The notes under the pieces are model-generated. The model made no database searches. It saw only the letters and a list, made by a program, of their open reading frames with translations, and had not been told where the DNA came from. DNA of 64,000 nt. It comes from Pseudomonas sp. GTDB lineage: Bacteria; Pseudomonadota; Gammaproteobacteria; Pseudomonadales; Pseudomonadaceae. Numbering within the stretch: the stretch's first letter is position 1; each line of letters opens with the position of its first letter. The stretch is taken from the NCBI RefSeq assembly GCF_002796985.1, contig NZ_PEKX01000007.1, positions 1,044,284 to 1,108,283 on the forward strand, read 5' to 3'. Positions 1 to 7,533 of the stretch are shown piece by piece. A program made the translations under genes and the position numbers.

Positions 1-285
1 AACAATGCCGGGGGCATCCTCGGCGGCATCTCCTCCGGCCAGCCGATCATTGCCCACCTGGCGCTCAAGCCGACCTCCAGCATCACCACCCCCGGCCGTT
101 CCATCGACGTGAACGGCAACCCGGTGGAGGTGATCACCAAGGGTCGCCATGACCCGTGCGTGGGCATCCGCGCGACCCCCATCGCCGAGGCGATGATGGC
201 CATCGTGCTGCTCGACCACCTGCTGCGCAATCGTGCGCAGAACGCCGACGTGAAGGTCGGCACTCCGGTTCTCGGCCAGCTTTGA
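1..285 (+). CDS. aroC: Chorismate synthase, 3' end (partial)
   Basis: This is the C-terminal 94 residues of chorismate synthase, which converts 5-enolpyruvylshikimate-3-phosphate to chorismate at the end of the shikimate pathway in the cytoplasm. The fragment carries the family hallmarks GGILGGISSGQPI near its start and the GRHDPCVGIRA motif at about residues 49-59, followed by the usual ...AEAMMAIVLLDHLLR tail. The reading frame is open from base 1, so the 5' part lies outside the window. A short GC-rich gap with a cgcgagccgc/ttggttcgcg dyad separates it from the next gene, probably its terminator. Identification is secure. Confidence 0.97.
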   Translation, partial: NNAGGILGGISSGQPIIAHLALKPTSSITTPGRSIDVNGNPVEVITKGRHDPCVGIRATPIAEAMMAIVLLDHLLRNRAQNADVKVGTPVLGQL

Positions 286-340
286 TTGACGTGATACCCC
301 CGCGAGCCGCTTGGTTCGCGGGGGTATTGGCGCGCCGCCG

Positions 341-1501
341 ATGACTCAGGTCCCCTACTGGCGGCTGTCCAGTTTCTACTTCTTCTACTTCTGCCTGCTG
401 GGCGGGACGGCGCCGTTCCTCGCGCTGTATTTCCACCACCTGGGCTTCTCCAGCGCGCGTATCGGCGAGCTGGTCGCCATCCCCATGCTGATGCGCTGCG
501 TGGCGCCAAACCTGTGGGGCTGGCTGGGTGACCGCAGCGGCCAGCGGTTGGCCATCGTGCGCTTTGGCGCGGTGTGCACGGCGCTGTGTTTCGCCGGCAT
601 CTTCCTCGGCCATAGCTATGCGTGGCTGGCGTTGATCATGGCCGGGCACGCGTTCTTCTGGCATGCCGTGCTGCCGCAGTTCGAGGTGATCACACTGGCG
701 CACCTGAGCGGGCGCACCGAGAGCTACAGCCGTATCCGCCTGTGGGGCTCCATCGGCTTTATCTGCACCGTGGTCGGCCTGGGCTGGCTGTTCGAGTTCG
801 CCAGCCTGGACGCCTACCCGCTGGCGTTGCTGGCGATCATGCTCGGCATCGTCGGCGCCAGCTGGTGGGTGCCTAACGCCCAGCCGCCGGTGCGGCTGGA
901 CGAAGCCAGTGCCGGCGGCTTCCGCCAGCAATTGCTCAGGCCCGGCGTGCTCGCGTTTTACCTCTGCGTGTGCCTGATGCAACTGTCCCACGGCCCGTAT
1001 TACACCTTCCTGACCCTGCACCTGGAAGCGCTCGGCTACGCCCGTGGGCTGATCGGCCAGCTCTGGGCGCTGGGCGTGGTGGCCGAGGTGCTGCTGTTTC
1101 TGGTCATGCCGCGCCTGCTCAAGCGCTTCTCCCTGCGCCAGGTGCTGGTGGCGAGCTTCCTGCTGGCGGCCTTGCGCTGGCTGCTGCTGGGTACGCTGGC
1201 CGGGCACCTGCTGGTGTTGCTGTTTGCCCAGTTGCTGCACGCGGCGACCTTCGGCAGCTTCCACGCTGCCGCTATCCATTTCGTCCAGCGCAGCTTCCAG
1301 GCGCGCCAGCAGGGCCAGGGCCAGGCGCTCTACGCCGCGTTGGCGGGCACCGGCGGCGCGCTGGGCGCGCTTTACTCCGGCTACAGCTGGGGTAGCCTTG
1401 GACCGGCCTGGACCTTCGCCATCGCGAGCGTCGCCGCGTTGGCCGCCGCTTTCATCATCTGGACCCGTCTGAACGAGGACCCGCATGAACGACACCCGTG
1501 A
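341..1501 (+). CDS. MFS transporter (HcaT/MFS_1-like)
   Basis: A 386-residue integral inner-membrane protein with about 12 hydrophobic segments and the loop motif GDRSGQR after the second or third helix, as in major facilitator transporters; overall closest in style to the HcaT/3-phenylpropionate permease group. ATG at 341 was chosen over the TTG at 311, which would add ten residues from the intergenic hairpin. The 3' end overlaps mtnB by 17 bp, so the two are translationally coupled. Position next to mtnB/mtnD/mtnC makes a methylthio-compound a possible substrate, but that is inference; the substrate cannot be read from the sequence. Confidence 0.85.
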   Translation: MTQVPYWRLSSFYFFYFCLLGGTAPFLALYFHHLGFSSARIGELVAIPMLMRCVAPNLWGWLGDRSGQRLAIVRFGAVCTALCFAGIFLGHSYAWLALIMAGHAFFWHAVLPQFEVITLAHLSGRTESYSRIRLWGSIGFICTVVGLGWLFEFASLDAYPLALLAIMLGIVGASWWVPNAQPPVRLDEASAGGFRQQLLRPGVLAFYLCVCLMQLSHGPYYTFLTLHLEALGYARGLIGQLWALGVVAEVLLFLVMPRLLKRFSLRQVLVASFLLAALRWLLLGTLAGHLLVLLFAQLLHAATFGSFHAAAIHFVQRSFQARQQGQGQALYAALAGTGGALGALYSGYSWGSLGPAWTFAIASVAALAAAFIIWTRLNEDPHERHP

Positions 1502-2111
1502 ACAGCTGACCCGGCAGATCATCGACGCCGGCCGCTTCCTCTATGACCGCGGCTGGTCGCCGGCCACCAGCAGCAACTATTCCACGCGCCTGGCCGCCGA
1601 CCGCGCGCTGCTCACCGTTTCAGGCAAGCACAAGGGCCAGCTCGGCGAGGACGACGTGCTGGAAACCGACCTGGCCGGCAACAGCCTGGAGTCGGGCAAG
1701 AAGCCTTCGGCGGAAACCCTGCTGCACACCCAGCTCTATGCGTGGCGCCCGGAGATCGGCGCGGTGCTGCATACCCACTCGGTCAACGCCACCGTGTTGT
1801 CGCGCCTGACCCTCGGCGACCGCCTGGAGCTGGAAGACTACGAGTTGCAGAAGGCCTTCGCGGGTGTCAGCACCCATGAGGGGCGCGTGACCGTGCCGAT
1901 CTTCGACAACGACCAGGACATCGCCCGCCTGGCCGCCAAGGTACAGCCCTGGCTCGATGCGCATCCGGACTGCCCCGGTTACCTGATCCGCGGCCACGGC
2001 CTGTACACTTGGGGGCCGCGCATGGCCGATGCCCTGCGCCAGATCGAAGCCTTTGAATTCCTCTTCGAATGCGAGCTGAAAGTGTTGAGCCTTCGCGGCG
2101 GCGCGCGCTGA
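1485..2111 (+). CDS. mtnB: Methylthioribulose-1-phosphate dehydratase
   Basis: A 208-residue class II aldolase-fold enzyme of the methionine salvage pathway; it dehydrates 5-methylthioribulose-1-phosphate to the diketone intermediate. Visible family residues are the zinc ligands in VLHTHS (His96, His98) and the distal His171 in IRGHGLYTWG, plus the acid-rich substrate loop KPSAETLLH. The length is normal for MtnB. It starts inside the 3' end of the MFS gene and is followed 46 bp later by mtnD, so MFS-mtnB-mtnD are probably one transcript. L-fuculose-phosphate aldolases share the fold, but the mtnD/mtnC neighbours settle the role. Confidence 0.95.
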   Translation: MNDTREQLTRQIIDAGRFLYDRGWSPATSSNYSTRLAADRALLTVSGKHKGQLGEDDVLETDLAGNSLESGKKPSAETLLHTQLYAWRPEIGAVLHTHSVNATVLSRLTLGDRLELEDYELQKAFAGVSTHEGRVTVPIFDNDQDIARLAAKVQPWLDAHPDCPGYLIRGHGLYTWGPRMADALRQIEAFEFLFECELKVLSLRGGAR

Positions 2112-2157
2112 GCGAATCCGATCCGCTTTTGCGATAAGGCCCAGAAGGATAACGACC

Positions 2158-2703
2158 ATGAGCAGCCTGACCGTCTACCACGAATCCAATCCCGAGCAGC
2201 CACTGAAACTGCTGACCCACGCCGAGGACATCGCTTCCACCCTGGGCGAGTTGGGCGTGCGCTTCCAACGCTGGGCGGCCAACGCCCCCATCGTCCCCGG
2301 CGCGAGCCAGGAAGCAGTGATCGCCGCCTACCAGCACGAGATTCGCCGCCTGCAGGAAGAGGAGGGCTACGTCACCGTCGACGTGGTCAGCCTCACCGCC
2401 GACCACCCGCAGAAGGATGAGCTGCGCGCCAAGTTCCTCGACGAGCACCGCCACGGCGAGGACGAAGTACGCTTCTTCGTCGCTGGCCGTGGGCTGTTCA
2501 CCCTGCACATCGAAGATCACGTCTACGCCGTGCAGTGCGAGAAGAACGACCTGATCTCGGTGCCCGCCGGCACTCGACACTGGTTCGACATGGGCGAGCG
2601 CCCGCACTTCGTCGCCATCCGCCTGTTCAACAACGCCGAGGGCTGGGTTGCGAAGTTCACCGGTGACGAGATCGCCAAGCGGTTCCCGTTGCTGGAAGAC
2701 TGA
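2158..2703 (+). CDS. mtnD: Acireductone dioxygenase
   Basis: A 181-residue cupin metalloenzyme that oxidises acireductone, to the methionine precursor 2-keto-4-methylthiobutyrate plus formate (Fe form) or to the off-pathway products including CO (Ni form). The complete metal site is visible: His97 and His99 in EHRHGEDEVRFF, Glu103, and His141 in PAGTRHWFDMG. A purine-rich RBS (AGAAGGAT) precedes the ATG. It lies between mtnB and mtnC; a REP pair separates it from mtnC, which may attenuate or process the transcript there. Confidence 0.97.
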   Translation: MSSLTVYHESNPEQPLKLLTHAEDIASTLGELGVRFQRWAANAPIVPGASQEAVIAAYQHEIRRLQEEEGYVTVDVVSLTADHPQKDELRAKFLDEHRHGEDEVRFFVAGRGLFTLHIEDHVYAVQCEKNDLISVPAGTRHWFDMGERPHFVAIRLFNNAEGWVAKFTGDEIAKRFPLLED

Positions 2704-2734
2704 AACGCAGTCGCCAGGGCATTCGTTGCTCTTC

Positions 2735-2803
2735 GTAGGAGCGAGCTTGCTCGCGAACGAGCTCCGCTGCGGACTTGGTTCGCGAGCAAGCTCGCTCCTG
2801 CAG
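2735..2803. repeat. Paired REP element (host)
   Basis: Two inverted copies of the Pseudomonas REP sequence GTAGGAGCGAGCTTGCTCGC, each itself a partial palindrome, separated by about 20 bp. It sits between mtnD and mtnC and can fold into a large cloverleaf-like structure. Near-identical pairs recur at 43505, 51316, 55777 and 56811, all outside the prophage. Confidence 0.9.
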
Positions 2804-2845
2804 TCACATTCCCGCCTGCGCCTGGGGCAGGCCTTTGGAGTTTCC

Positions 2846-3529
2846 ATGCCCATCAAAGCCATCCTCACCGACATCGAAGGCACTACCAGCGCGGTCAGCT
2901 TCGTCTTCGACGTGCTCTTCCCCTATGCTGCCGCGCACCTGCCTGACTACGTGCGTGAGCACGCCGCCGAGCCCGCAGTCGCCGAACAACTGGCCGCTGT
3001 ACGCGCCGACAGCGGCGAAGCGAACGCCGACACCGAACGCTGCATCGAAATCCTCCTCGGCTGGATTGCCGAAGACCGCAAGGCCACGCCGCTCAAGGCG
3101 CTGCAAGGCATGGTCTGGGAACAGGGCTACCGCGCCGGGCAGCTCAAGGGCCACGTCTACCCGGACGCCGTCGACGCGCTGCGCCATTGGCACGCCGAGG
3201 GCTACCAGCTGTACGTCTATTCCTCCGGCTCGATCCAGGCGCAGAAGCTGATCTTCGGCTGTTCCGAGGCGGGCGACCTGTCGCCGCTGTTCTCCGGCTA
3301 CTTCGACACCACCTGCGGGCCCAAGCGCGAGGCCGCGTCCTACCAGCGCATCGCCGCCGCCATCGGCCTGCCGGGCGAGGAGATCCTCTTCCTTTCCGAT
3401 GTGGTGCAGGAGCTGGACGCCGCGCAGCAAGCCGGCTTGCAGACCATCGGCCTGGCCCGTGAGGGCGGCGTGCTGGAAGGCCACGACAGCGTGGCCAGCT
3501 TTGCGGTGATCGATCCTGCGCGGGTGTGA
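2846..3529 (+). CDS. mtnC: Enolase-phosphatase E1 (MtnC)
   Basis: A 227-residue HAD-superfamily enzyme that enolises and dephosphorylates the diketone product of MtnB to acireductone, the substrate of MtnD. The nucleophile motif is ILTDIEGTT (Asp9, with the E1-specific Glu11), followed by the YSSGS motif II and the FLSDVVQELDAA motif IV. The open frame extends upstream through the REP element, so the start was set at the ATG at 2846, which has a GGAG RBS at 2836-2840 and gives the normal family length. It completes the mtnB-mtnD-mtnC salvage set. Confidence 0.96.
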   Translation: MPIKAILTDIEGTTSAVSFVFDVLFPYAAAHLPDYVREHAAEPAVAEQLAAVRADSGEANADTERCIEILLGWIAEDRKATPLKALQGMVWEQGYRAGQLKGHVYPDAVDALRHWHAEGYQLYVYSSGSIQAQKLIFGCSEAGDLSPLFSGYFDTTCGPKREAASYQRIAAAIGLPGEEILFLSDVVQELDAAQQAGLQTIGLAREGGVLEGHDSVASFAVIDPARV

Positions 3530-3602
3530 GCCGATGCCCGTGCTGTTGCGGCGCGGGCAGCTATGATGATCAGGCCGACATTCTCATAGAGGGATCTTTC
3601 AT

Positions 3603-3794
3603 ATGGGTTCGACCCTGGGTGGCCTGATCAGCCTGATTATCTTTGCCCTGGATATCTGGGCAATCATCAATATCGCAAGAAGCGGTGCCGACATACCGAA
3701 GAAGGTCATCTGGATTCTGGTGGTGGCGATACTGCCGGTGCTGGGGCTGATCATCTGGGCCGTTGCCGGGCCGCGGGGGAATGTGAAGGGCTAG
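3603..3794 (+). CDS. PLDc_N-type small membrane protein
   Basis: A 63-residue protein with two hydrophobic helices (about residues 5-22 and 36-55) and the pattern ...W(A/I)I..I.......KV.WI..V...P.LG.I.W, matching the phospholipase D N-terminal (PLDc_N) membrane domain found as a stand-alone small protein in many bacteria. An AGAGGGA RBS lies 8 bp upstream of the ATG. The function of stand-alone copies is unknown. It is the last host gene before the prophage. Confidence 0.8.
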   Translation: MGSTLGGLISLIIFALDIWAIINIARSGADIPKKVIWILVVAILPVLGLIIWAVAGPRGNVKG

Positions 3795-3808
3795 CGCTCC
3801 CTGGCGGA

Positions 3809-3843
3809 GCCGGCCTTGCTGGCGATCCGCCGGCAAGGCCGGC
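3809..3843 (+). terminator. Hairpin downstream of PLDc_N gene
   Basis: GCCGGCCTTGC (3809-3819) pairs perfectly with GCAAGGCCGGC (3833-3843), 15 bp after the stop codon at 3794. It lacks a clear T-tract but is well placed to end the mtn/PLDc_N transcript. Confidence 0.55.
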
Positions 3844-3846
3844 GCT

Positions 3847-3961
3847 GTTGAAGCGGTGTTTCAGGGGCACGAACCAGGCGTCCCCCCACGAAGGGCCATT
3901 CTTGGCCCATCGCAGCTCTCGCGGCATCCATGCCGCTCAACCCCTGAAACTCCGCTTCAAC
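3847..3961. repeat. Long imperfect inverted repeat, structured host intergenic element
   Basis: The 21-bp arm at 3847-3867 (GTTGAAGCGGTGTTTCAGGG plus G) matches the reverse complement of 3941-3961 at 20 of 21 positions. The 73-bp loop contains a second hairpin, GCGGCAT-cc-ATGCCGC near 3920-3936, and the phrase GAACCAGGCGTCCCCC, which also occurs in the REP-like element near 55840. No open frame fits. It could be a BIME-like repeat, a small non-autonomous element or a structured transcript 3' end; I cannot distinguish these. Confidence 0.6.
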
Positions 3962-4020
3962 GAGGCCTCCTGAACGGGGCGGTTCGGAGTGCGCGGGTGT
4001 TTCTCTGGAATTCTTTCTGA

Positions 4021-4025
4021 GCCAG
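4021..4025. other. Target site duplication GCCAG (phage right-end side)
   Basis: Host 5-mer GCCAG immediately before the prophage TG terminus at 4026. The same 5-mer follows the other terminus at 36800-36804. A 5-bp duplication is the signature of Mu-type transposition. Joining the flanks predicts the unoccupied site ...TTTCTGA-GCCAG-AGCCGAG.... Confidence 0.9.
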
Positions 4026-4119
4026 TGTAAGCGCGCGGCGGTTTTGGCATTGCCTTGCGGGACTCTTGGCATAGGGCGCCAGCTGGTGGCGCCCTAAGTT
4101 CTTGCGGGATATTTGGCAC
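4026..4119 (+). promoter_or_regulatory. Phage right end with transposase-binding repeats
   Basis: Three same-direction copies of a TTGC(N)6-8TTGGCA-type motif: the terminal one at about 4030-4052 (TTGGCATTG at 4044-4052, positions 19-27 from the end), the second at 4053-4072 (TTGCGGGACTCTTGGCAT) and the third at 4100-4119 (CTTGCGGGATATTTGGCAC). Their count, direction and spacing resemble the R1-R3 sites of Mu attR. Transposase binding is inferred, not shown. Confidence 0.75.
4073..4095 (-). terminator. Hairpin at end of late operon
   Basis: AGGGCGCCA (4073-4081), 5-base loop, TGGCGCCCT (4087-4095): a perfect 9-bp stem lying 65 bp beyond the tail-fibre stop and between two transposase-site repeats. 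No T-tract follows on either strand, so termination would need to rely on the stem alone. Confidence 0.5.
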
Positions 4120-4159
4120 GCCGCCTGCTGCTTCGCAGCTCGGCCTAGGTCAGGCCCCG

Positions 4160-5041
4160 TCAGGTAACAGCTGGCTGCATCTGAGTGGCGATCACCGTAC
4201 CGTCGAAATACCGGATGATCCGAAACACGTTTACCCCACTCGGGACACTGAACGTGACCGAGTTGTCACCATTCTCCGTCGGCGTGCCCGCCGACTCCGG
4301 CAGCAGGTAGACCTCGTGGGTGTTCACCGAATAATCCACCCCCGGCACGATCTTCAAGGTCTTCGCGCTAGAGCCGCCTATCACCACTAGCAGCAGTTCG
4401 TAGACGTTATCTTCTGCTGCCATGCCGCGCAGATTGATGGTGTAAGTGGTGTAGCTCCCAGACATGCGGAAGACGACAACTCGCCGGCCTGCCGGCCAGT
4501 TCAGAACGCTCTGGCCGCCCACCATGAAGTCATCGTCATTGATGGTCACGGCGTACTCAATGCCATTGCTCCCGCCACCACCGCCAGCAGGCGTGCCCTT
4601 GAAGATGGGCTCGCCCCAGTCAGCGGCCGAGGCGGTGCCGGTGGACAGGTAGCTCTTTTTGTTCGTCGTATCGACGTACTGCGCGCCTACGCTGGGCGGG
4701 GCGCTGGTAGGCGCCCCCGCGCCAGTTACCAGCGCGCTGGTGCCGGTAACAATCGGGAGCCAGTCGGAGGCCGAGGCGGTGCCCACCGCCACGTAGGTAC
4801 GTTTGGCCTCCGTGTCGACGTAGTGCGCTCCTACTACAGGGGGCGCCGCTGCGGGCGCACTGGTGCCGGTCACGATGGGAAAGGCCCCGGTCTGTAGCGG
4901 CTGCCCCCAATCTCCCGCAGCCGTGGTGCCCGTGGCGACATAGGTTCTCTTGCTTGTGGTGTCGACGTAGTGAGCGCCGATGCTGGGAGGTGCGTCTGCG
5001 GGCGCCCCAGCGCCAGTGACGATATGTTGTACGTTTGCCAT
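4160..5041 (-). CDS. Tail fibre / receptor-binding protein with three tandem repeats
   Basis: A 293-residue protein, last gene of the late operon. Three 38-39-residue repeats occupy residues 7-45, 56-94 and 105-142; each follows VTG..AP...PP..GA.YVDT..K..Y...GT....DW, a motif recurrent in phage tail proteins. A Gly-rich linker at about 152-160 leads to a distinct C-terminal domain (about 160-293) that would contact the host. The ATG at 5041 was preferred to the one at 5047 because AAGGGG lies 7 bp before it. Role as fibre tip is inferred from position and architecture; repeat number is likely to vary between relatives. Confidence 0.7.
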   Translation of the reverse strand: MANVQHIVTGAGAPADAPPSIGAHYVDTTSKRTYVATGTTAAGDWGQPLQTGAFPIVTGTSAPAAAPPVVGAHYVDTEAKRTYVAVGTASASDWLPIVTGTSALVTGAGAPTSAPPSVGAQYVDTTNKKSYLSTGTASAADWGEPIFKGTPAGGGGGSNGIEYAVTINDDDFMVGGQSVLNWPAGRRVVVFRMSGSYTTYTINLRGMAAEDNVYELLLVVIGGSSAKTLKIVPGVDYSVNTHEVYLLPESAGTPTENGDNSVTFSVPSGVNVFRIIRYFDGTVIATQMQPAVT

Positions 5042-5043
5042 GG

Positions 5044-5514
5044 TCATACCCCTTTCAGATAGTTTCCTTGTTCATCGGTCAAGCGGTTGCCGCCCTGGTC
5101 GGTCAGCAAGTCTTCCGGCTCGGGCTCTCCACCCTCTAGCGCTGAAACGCGCTGCTGCAGCTCAAGCACCTGGGCGGCTAGCGCGTCGACCTGCGCGGCC
5201 TTTGCCACCAGGCCGGCGACTGTTCCCGCAGTGGGGCCGCATAGCACCCAGTCCCCGGCCACGAATGCCCCGGCCTGGGTGCTCTCCTGCTGTCGCACCA
5301 GGGCGATGCCGCCGCCCGGTGCTGCGGTCGCCTTCACGATCTCCACCCGCGTGCGCTCGCGGATGTCCAGGGAGTCCGCCAGGGTCAGCAGGTAGAAGTC
5401 TTCCGCCGCCATCGGAAGGCGGGCCGCATCGGCGGCCGCGATGGGCAGCGTGCCTCCAGCTGGAGCCAGTGGGCCGGTCAGCTGGATGAAGTAGTCGTTT
5501 ACGAATCTCTGCAT
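5044..5514 (-). CDS. Putative tail fibre-associated structural protein
   Basis: A 156-residue protein. Residues 1-100 look like a small globular beta-rich domain; residues 105-128 are heptad-like (VAKAAQVDALAAQVLELQ), suggesting a trimeric coiled coil; the C-terminus has the duplicated phrase LLTDQGGNRLTDEQGNYL, a tail-protein terminal motif seen in many phages. It directly precedes the fibre gene (start of the latter overlaps this stop region) and is probably part of the same tip complex. No enzymatic motif is visible. Confidence 0.6.
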   Translation of the reverse strand: MQRFVNDYFIQLTGPLAPAGGTLPIAAADAARLPMAAEDFYLLTLADSLDIRERTRVEIVKATAAPGGGIALVRQQESTQAGAFVAGDWVLCGPTAGTVAGLVAKAAQVDALAAQVLELQQRVSALEGGEPEPEDLLTDQGGNRLTDEQGNYLKGV

Positions 5515-5522
5515 GGGATTAC

Positions 5523-7196
5523 CTACGCGAAGTTGACGGGCAGCTGCTCACCTACTGCCACCTCGCCCGTGATCGGGTTCCAGCTGCCATAGAGCGGCGA
5601 GCTGCCGGAGACAAGGAAGGTGCGAGGATCGACCCCAGAGGGGTGCGCAGTGGGGCCGTAGAGCTGCTGATTGCCGGTCCCCGCCCCGGTGGTGAGCAGG
5701 CATATCAGGTGGTTGCTGTAGACCCACGGCCGAGCGCTGAGACCGCGCTTCCCGTCGAAACTGCCGACAGCCAGGCTCAGCATCGCCCTGGTGTTGGTGG
5801 CCCGGTCTTCGGGATTAAGCGGTAGCTCGAAGAGCATGTGCGGTGCGATCCGGCTGCCAAAGGGCTGGAAGCCCAACAACTGGCCGATGGCATCGGAGAC
5901 GCTGGTATCCCAGGTCTCGCCGTTCAGCTCCAGGCGGTACGTCGAGCGCCCCTCATACGGAACGAGCGAAATATCGCTGGCTTGACCAGTGCCCTCATTC
6001 CGCCGCTCAACGTGGTAGTGAATCGTTGCGCTGTCGAAGGGCTCACCGTCGACGAGGAGCGATACTTCGTAGTGCTCGTCGTAGGTGTTGGTGATCAGCG
6101 TGTGCCAGTCGTAGAGCCCAGCAGATGAAGAGGTCGACTCAAAGACGCATTCGGTATGGCTGGCGTTTGGGCCGTAGTGCTGCCGGGTCTGCGCGGGCGT
6201 CACTGCGGTGGCGCTGCCGGTGTGGGAGTTCTGCTCATCCAGGGTGTAATCGGCCTGCAGCTCGATCTTCCCGATGTCACCGTTAGGCTTGAACCAGAAG
6301 GCAAGCGGGAAGCGGATGCTGCAGGAGCGCGTGCCCTCCCAGTACCCGAACTCATTGACCGGCAGACCTTCGGTCACTGGCACAAGCACGATGCTGTAAG
6401 CGTCAGTGGATCGCACAAAGTCCTTTGGACAGGAACCGGAATCAGGCTCCCATCGTTCGCTTATCGTGGGCTCCGCTCCCCATCTCTTACGCACCGCTCC
6501 CCAGTTATTGGATGCGCTGTAATCACCGGCATCAGGCGCGCTCAGCACTTCAAGCCGCGCGCTGAACTCATCGCCTGGCTGGCCAGAGCCGGCGATGCGC
6601 AAGATCAGAGCGCCATTCCCTGCGGCTGGCAGCTCACTGCTACCCGCGATGAACAGCCCACGGCCGCCGCTGGCGTCGACATCCCAAAGCACGTTTGCTT
6701 CCTCGATCCAGGTGTCTGCAGGACTGATCCCGACCAGCTCGACAGGCACCTGGACGGACTGCGGGTCCCAGGAGTCGGTGGACTTGCGAAGGCGCAGCTC
6801 ACCAAAGCGGGTGAGTGTCAAAGGCTGGGCCAAGGTACCGCCGTTGATCGCGAATGCCGGGGCCTGGACCTTCCAGACGTTGCCAGGCGCCGCTGCGTAC
6901 AACCATTGGCACGACCTTGCAGGCTGTACGCCGTGCAGCAGTACCTGCCCACCGCTAGGCGTGACAATCACCTCGTTTCGCCAGGTCCATCCGCGTGCCG
7001 CGTCCTGCACTGCCTCTTCGAGGGAGCGCTCGATAGGCGCGACATTTGGCACTTTCAGCCGCCAGGACCAGCCCGGAGCCCCGCTTGCGCCATAGCCTGC
7101 GCGGGTGGCGCCATTCGGCAGTCGCAAGGTGCTGCCCGTGATCTTGCCGTGCCAGGGGCAGCCCCAGGCGCTGACCTTGGTCAGTTGCTCAATCAT
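5523..7196 (-). CDS. Tail tip / baseplate-like structural protein
   Basis: A 557-residue protein with no recognised enzymatic motif. It is rich in Trp, Gly, Ser and beta-prone stretches, as expected of a large tail-tip component, and begins MIEQLTKVSAWGCPWHG. Its start overlaps the previous stop by 8 bp, so it is coupled to the 7189 gene. Location between the tail hub and the fibre supports a structural adhesin or tip role; B3-like phages carry a similarly sized gene here. Exact function unknown. Confidence 0.55.
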   Translation of the reverse strand: MIEQLTKVSAWGCPWHGKITGSTLRLPNGATRAGYGASGAPGWSWRLKVPNVAPIERSLEEAVQDAARGWTWRNEVIVTPSGGQVLLHGVQPARSCQWLYAAAPGNVWKVQAPAFAINGGTLAQPLTLTRFGELRLRKSTDSWDPQSVQVPVELVGISPADTWIEEANVLWDVDASGGRGLFIAGSSELPAAGNGALILRIAGSGQPGDEFSARLEVLSAPDAGDYSASNNWGAVRKRWGAEPTISERWEPDSGSCPKDFVRSTDAYSIVLVPVTEGLPVNEFGYWEGTRSCSIRFPLAFWFKPNGDIGKIELQADYTLDEQNSHTGSATAVTPAQTRQHYGPNASHTECVFESTSSSAGLYDWHTLITNTYDEHYEVSLLVDGEPFDSATIHYHVERRNEGTGQASDISLVPYEGRSTYRLELNGETWDTSVSDAIGQLLGFQPFGSRIAPHMLFELPLNPEDRATNTRAMLSLAVGSFDGKRGLSARPWVYSNHLICLLTTGAGTGNQQLYGPTAHPSGVDPRTFLVSGSSPLYGSWNPITGEVAVGEQLPVNFA

Positions 7197-7530
7197 CGGA
7201 GGGCTCCAGGTAGCGGAACTGCGCCTCGGCGTTGTTGGCGTCTTCGAAGGTGACGCTCTTGATGGGCTTCAGCTCCATGACGTAAACGCCATCGGAGCTG
7301 TACAGGTACTGGGTATCCCACGTCTCGCGGCTGGTCTCGGTCAGGGGGCTGGCAATGCCTCCCCCGGTCGATGCGGCGGCGGGCTCCTGGTAGTCAGCTC
7401 GGCCCCGCTGCGCCGCGAGCGCGCCCCGTGGTTCCAGTGTTTTCAGCTGCCGGCTCTGTGTGGTGTTGCCGCCAGTGAGGGCGCGCAGGTCCGCGACAAT
7501 CGAGGCGCTGCGTGTGCTGTTGTCTGCCAT
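7189..7530 (-). CDS. Small tail-module protein of unknown function
   Basis: A 113-residue protein, polar N-terminus with a disordered Ala/Gly-rich middle (residues 35-60) and a more ordered C-terminal half (TWDTQYLYSSDGVYVMELKP). No domain recognised. It is embedded in the tail-tip operon, three bases after the hub gene and overlapping the next start, so a minor structural or assembly role is likely. Confidence 0.55.
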   Translation of the reverse strand: MADNSTRSASIVADLRALTGGNTTQSRQLKTLEPRGALAAQRGRADYQEPAAASTGGGIASPLTETSRETWDTQYLYSSDGVYVMELKPIKSVTFEDANNAEAQFRYLEPSDD

Positions 7531-7533
7531 GTG

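Noticed and set aside
134..1522. 462-codon minus-strand ORF over aroC end and MFS gene
   Set aside because: Crosses two recognised plus-strand genes; residue content typical of antisense frames.
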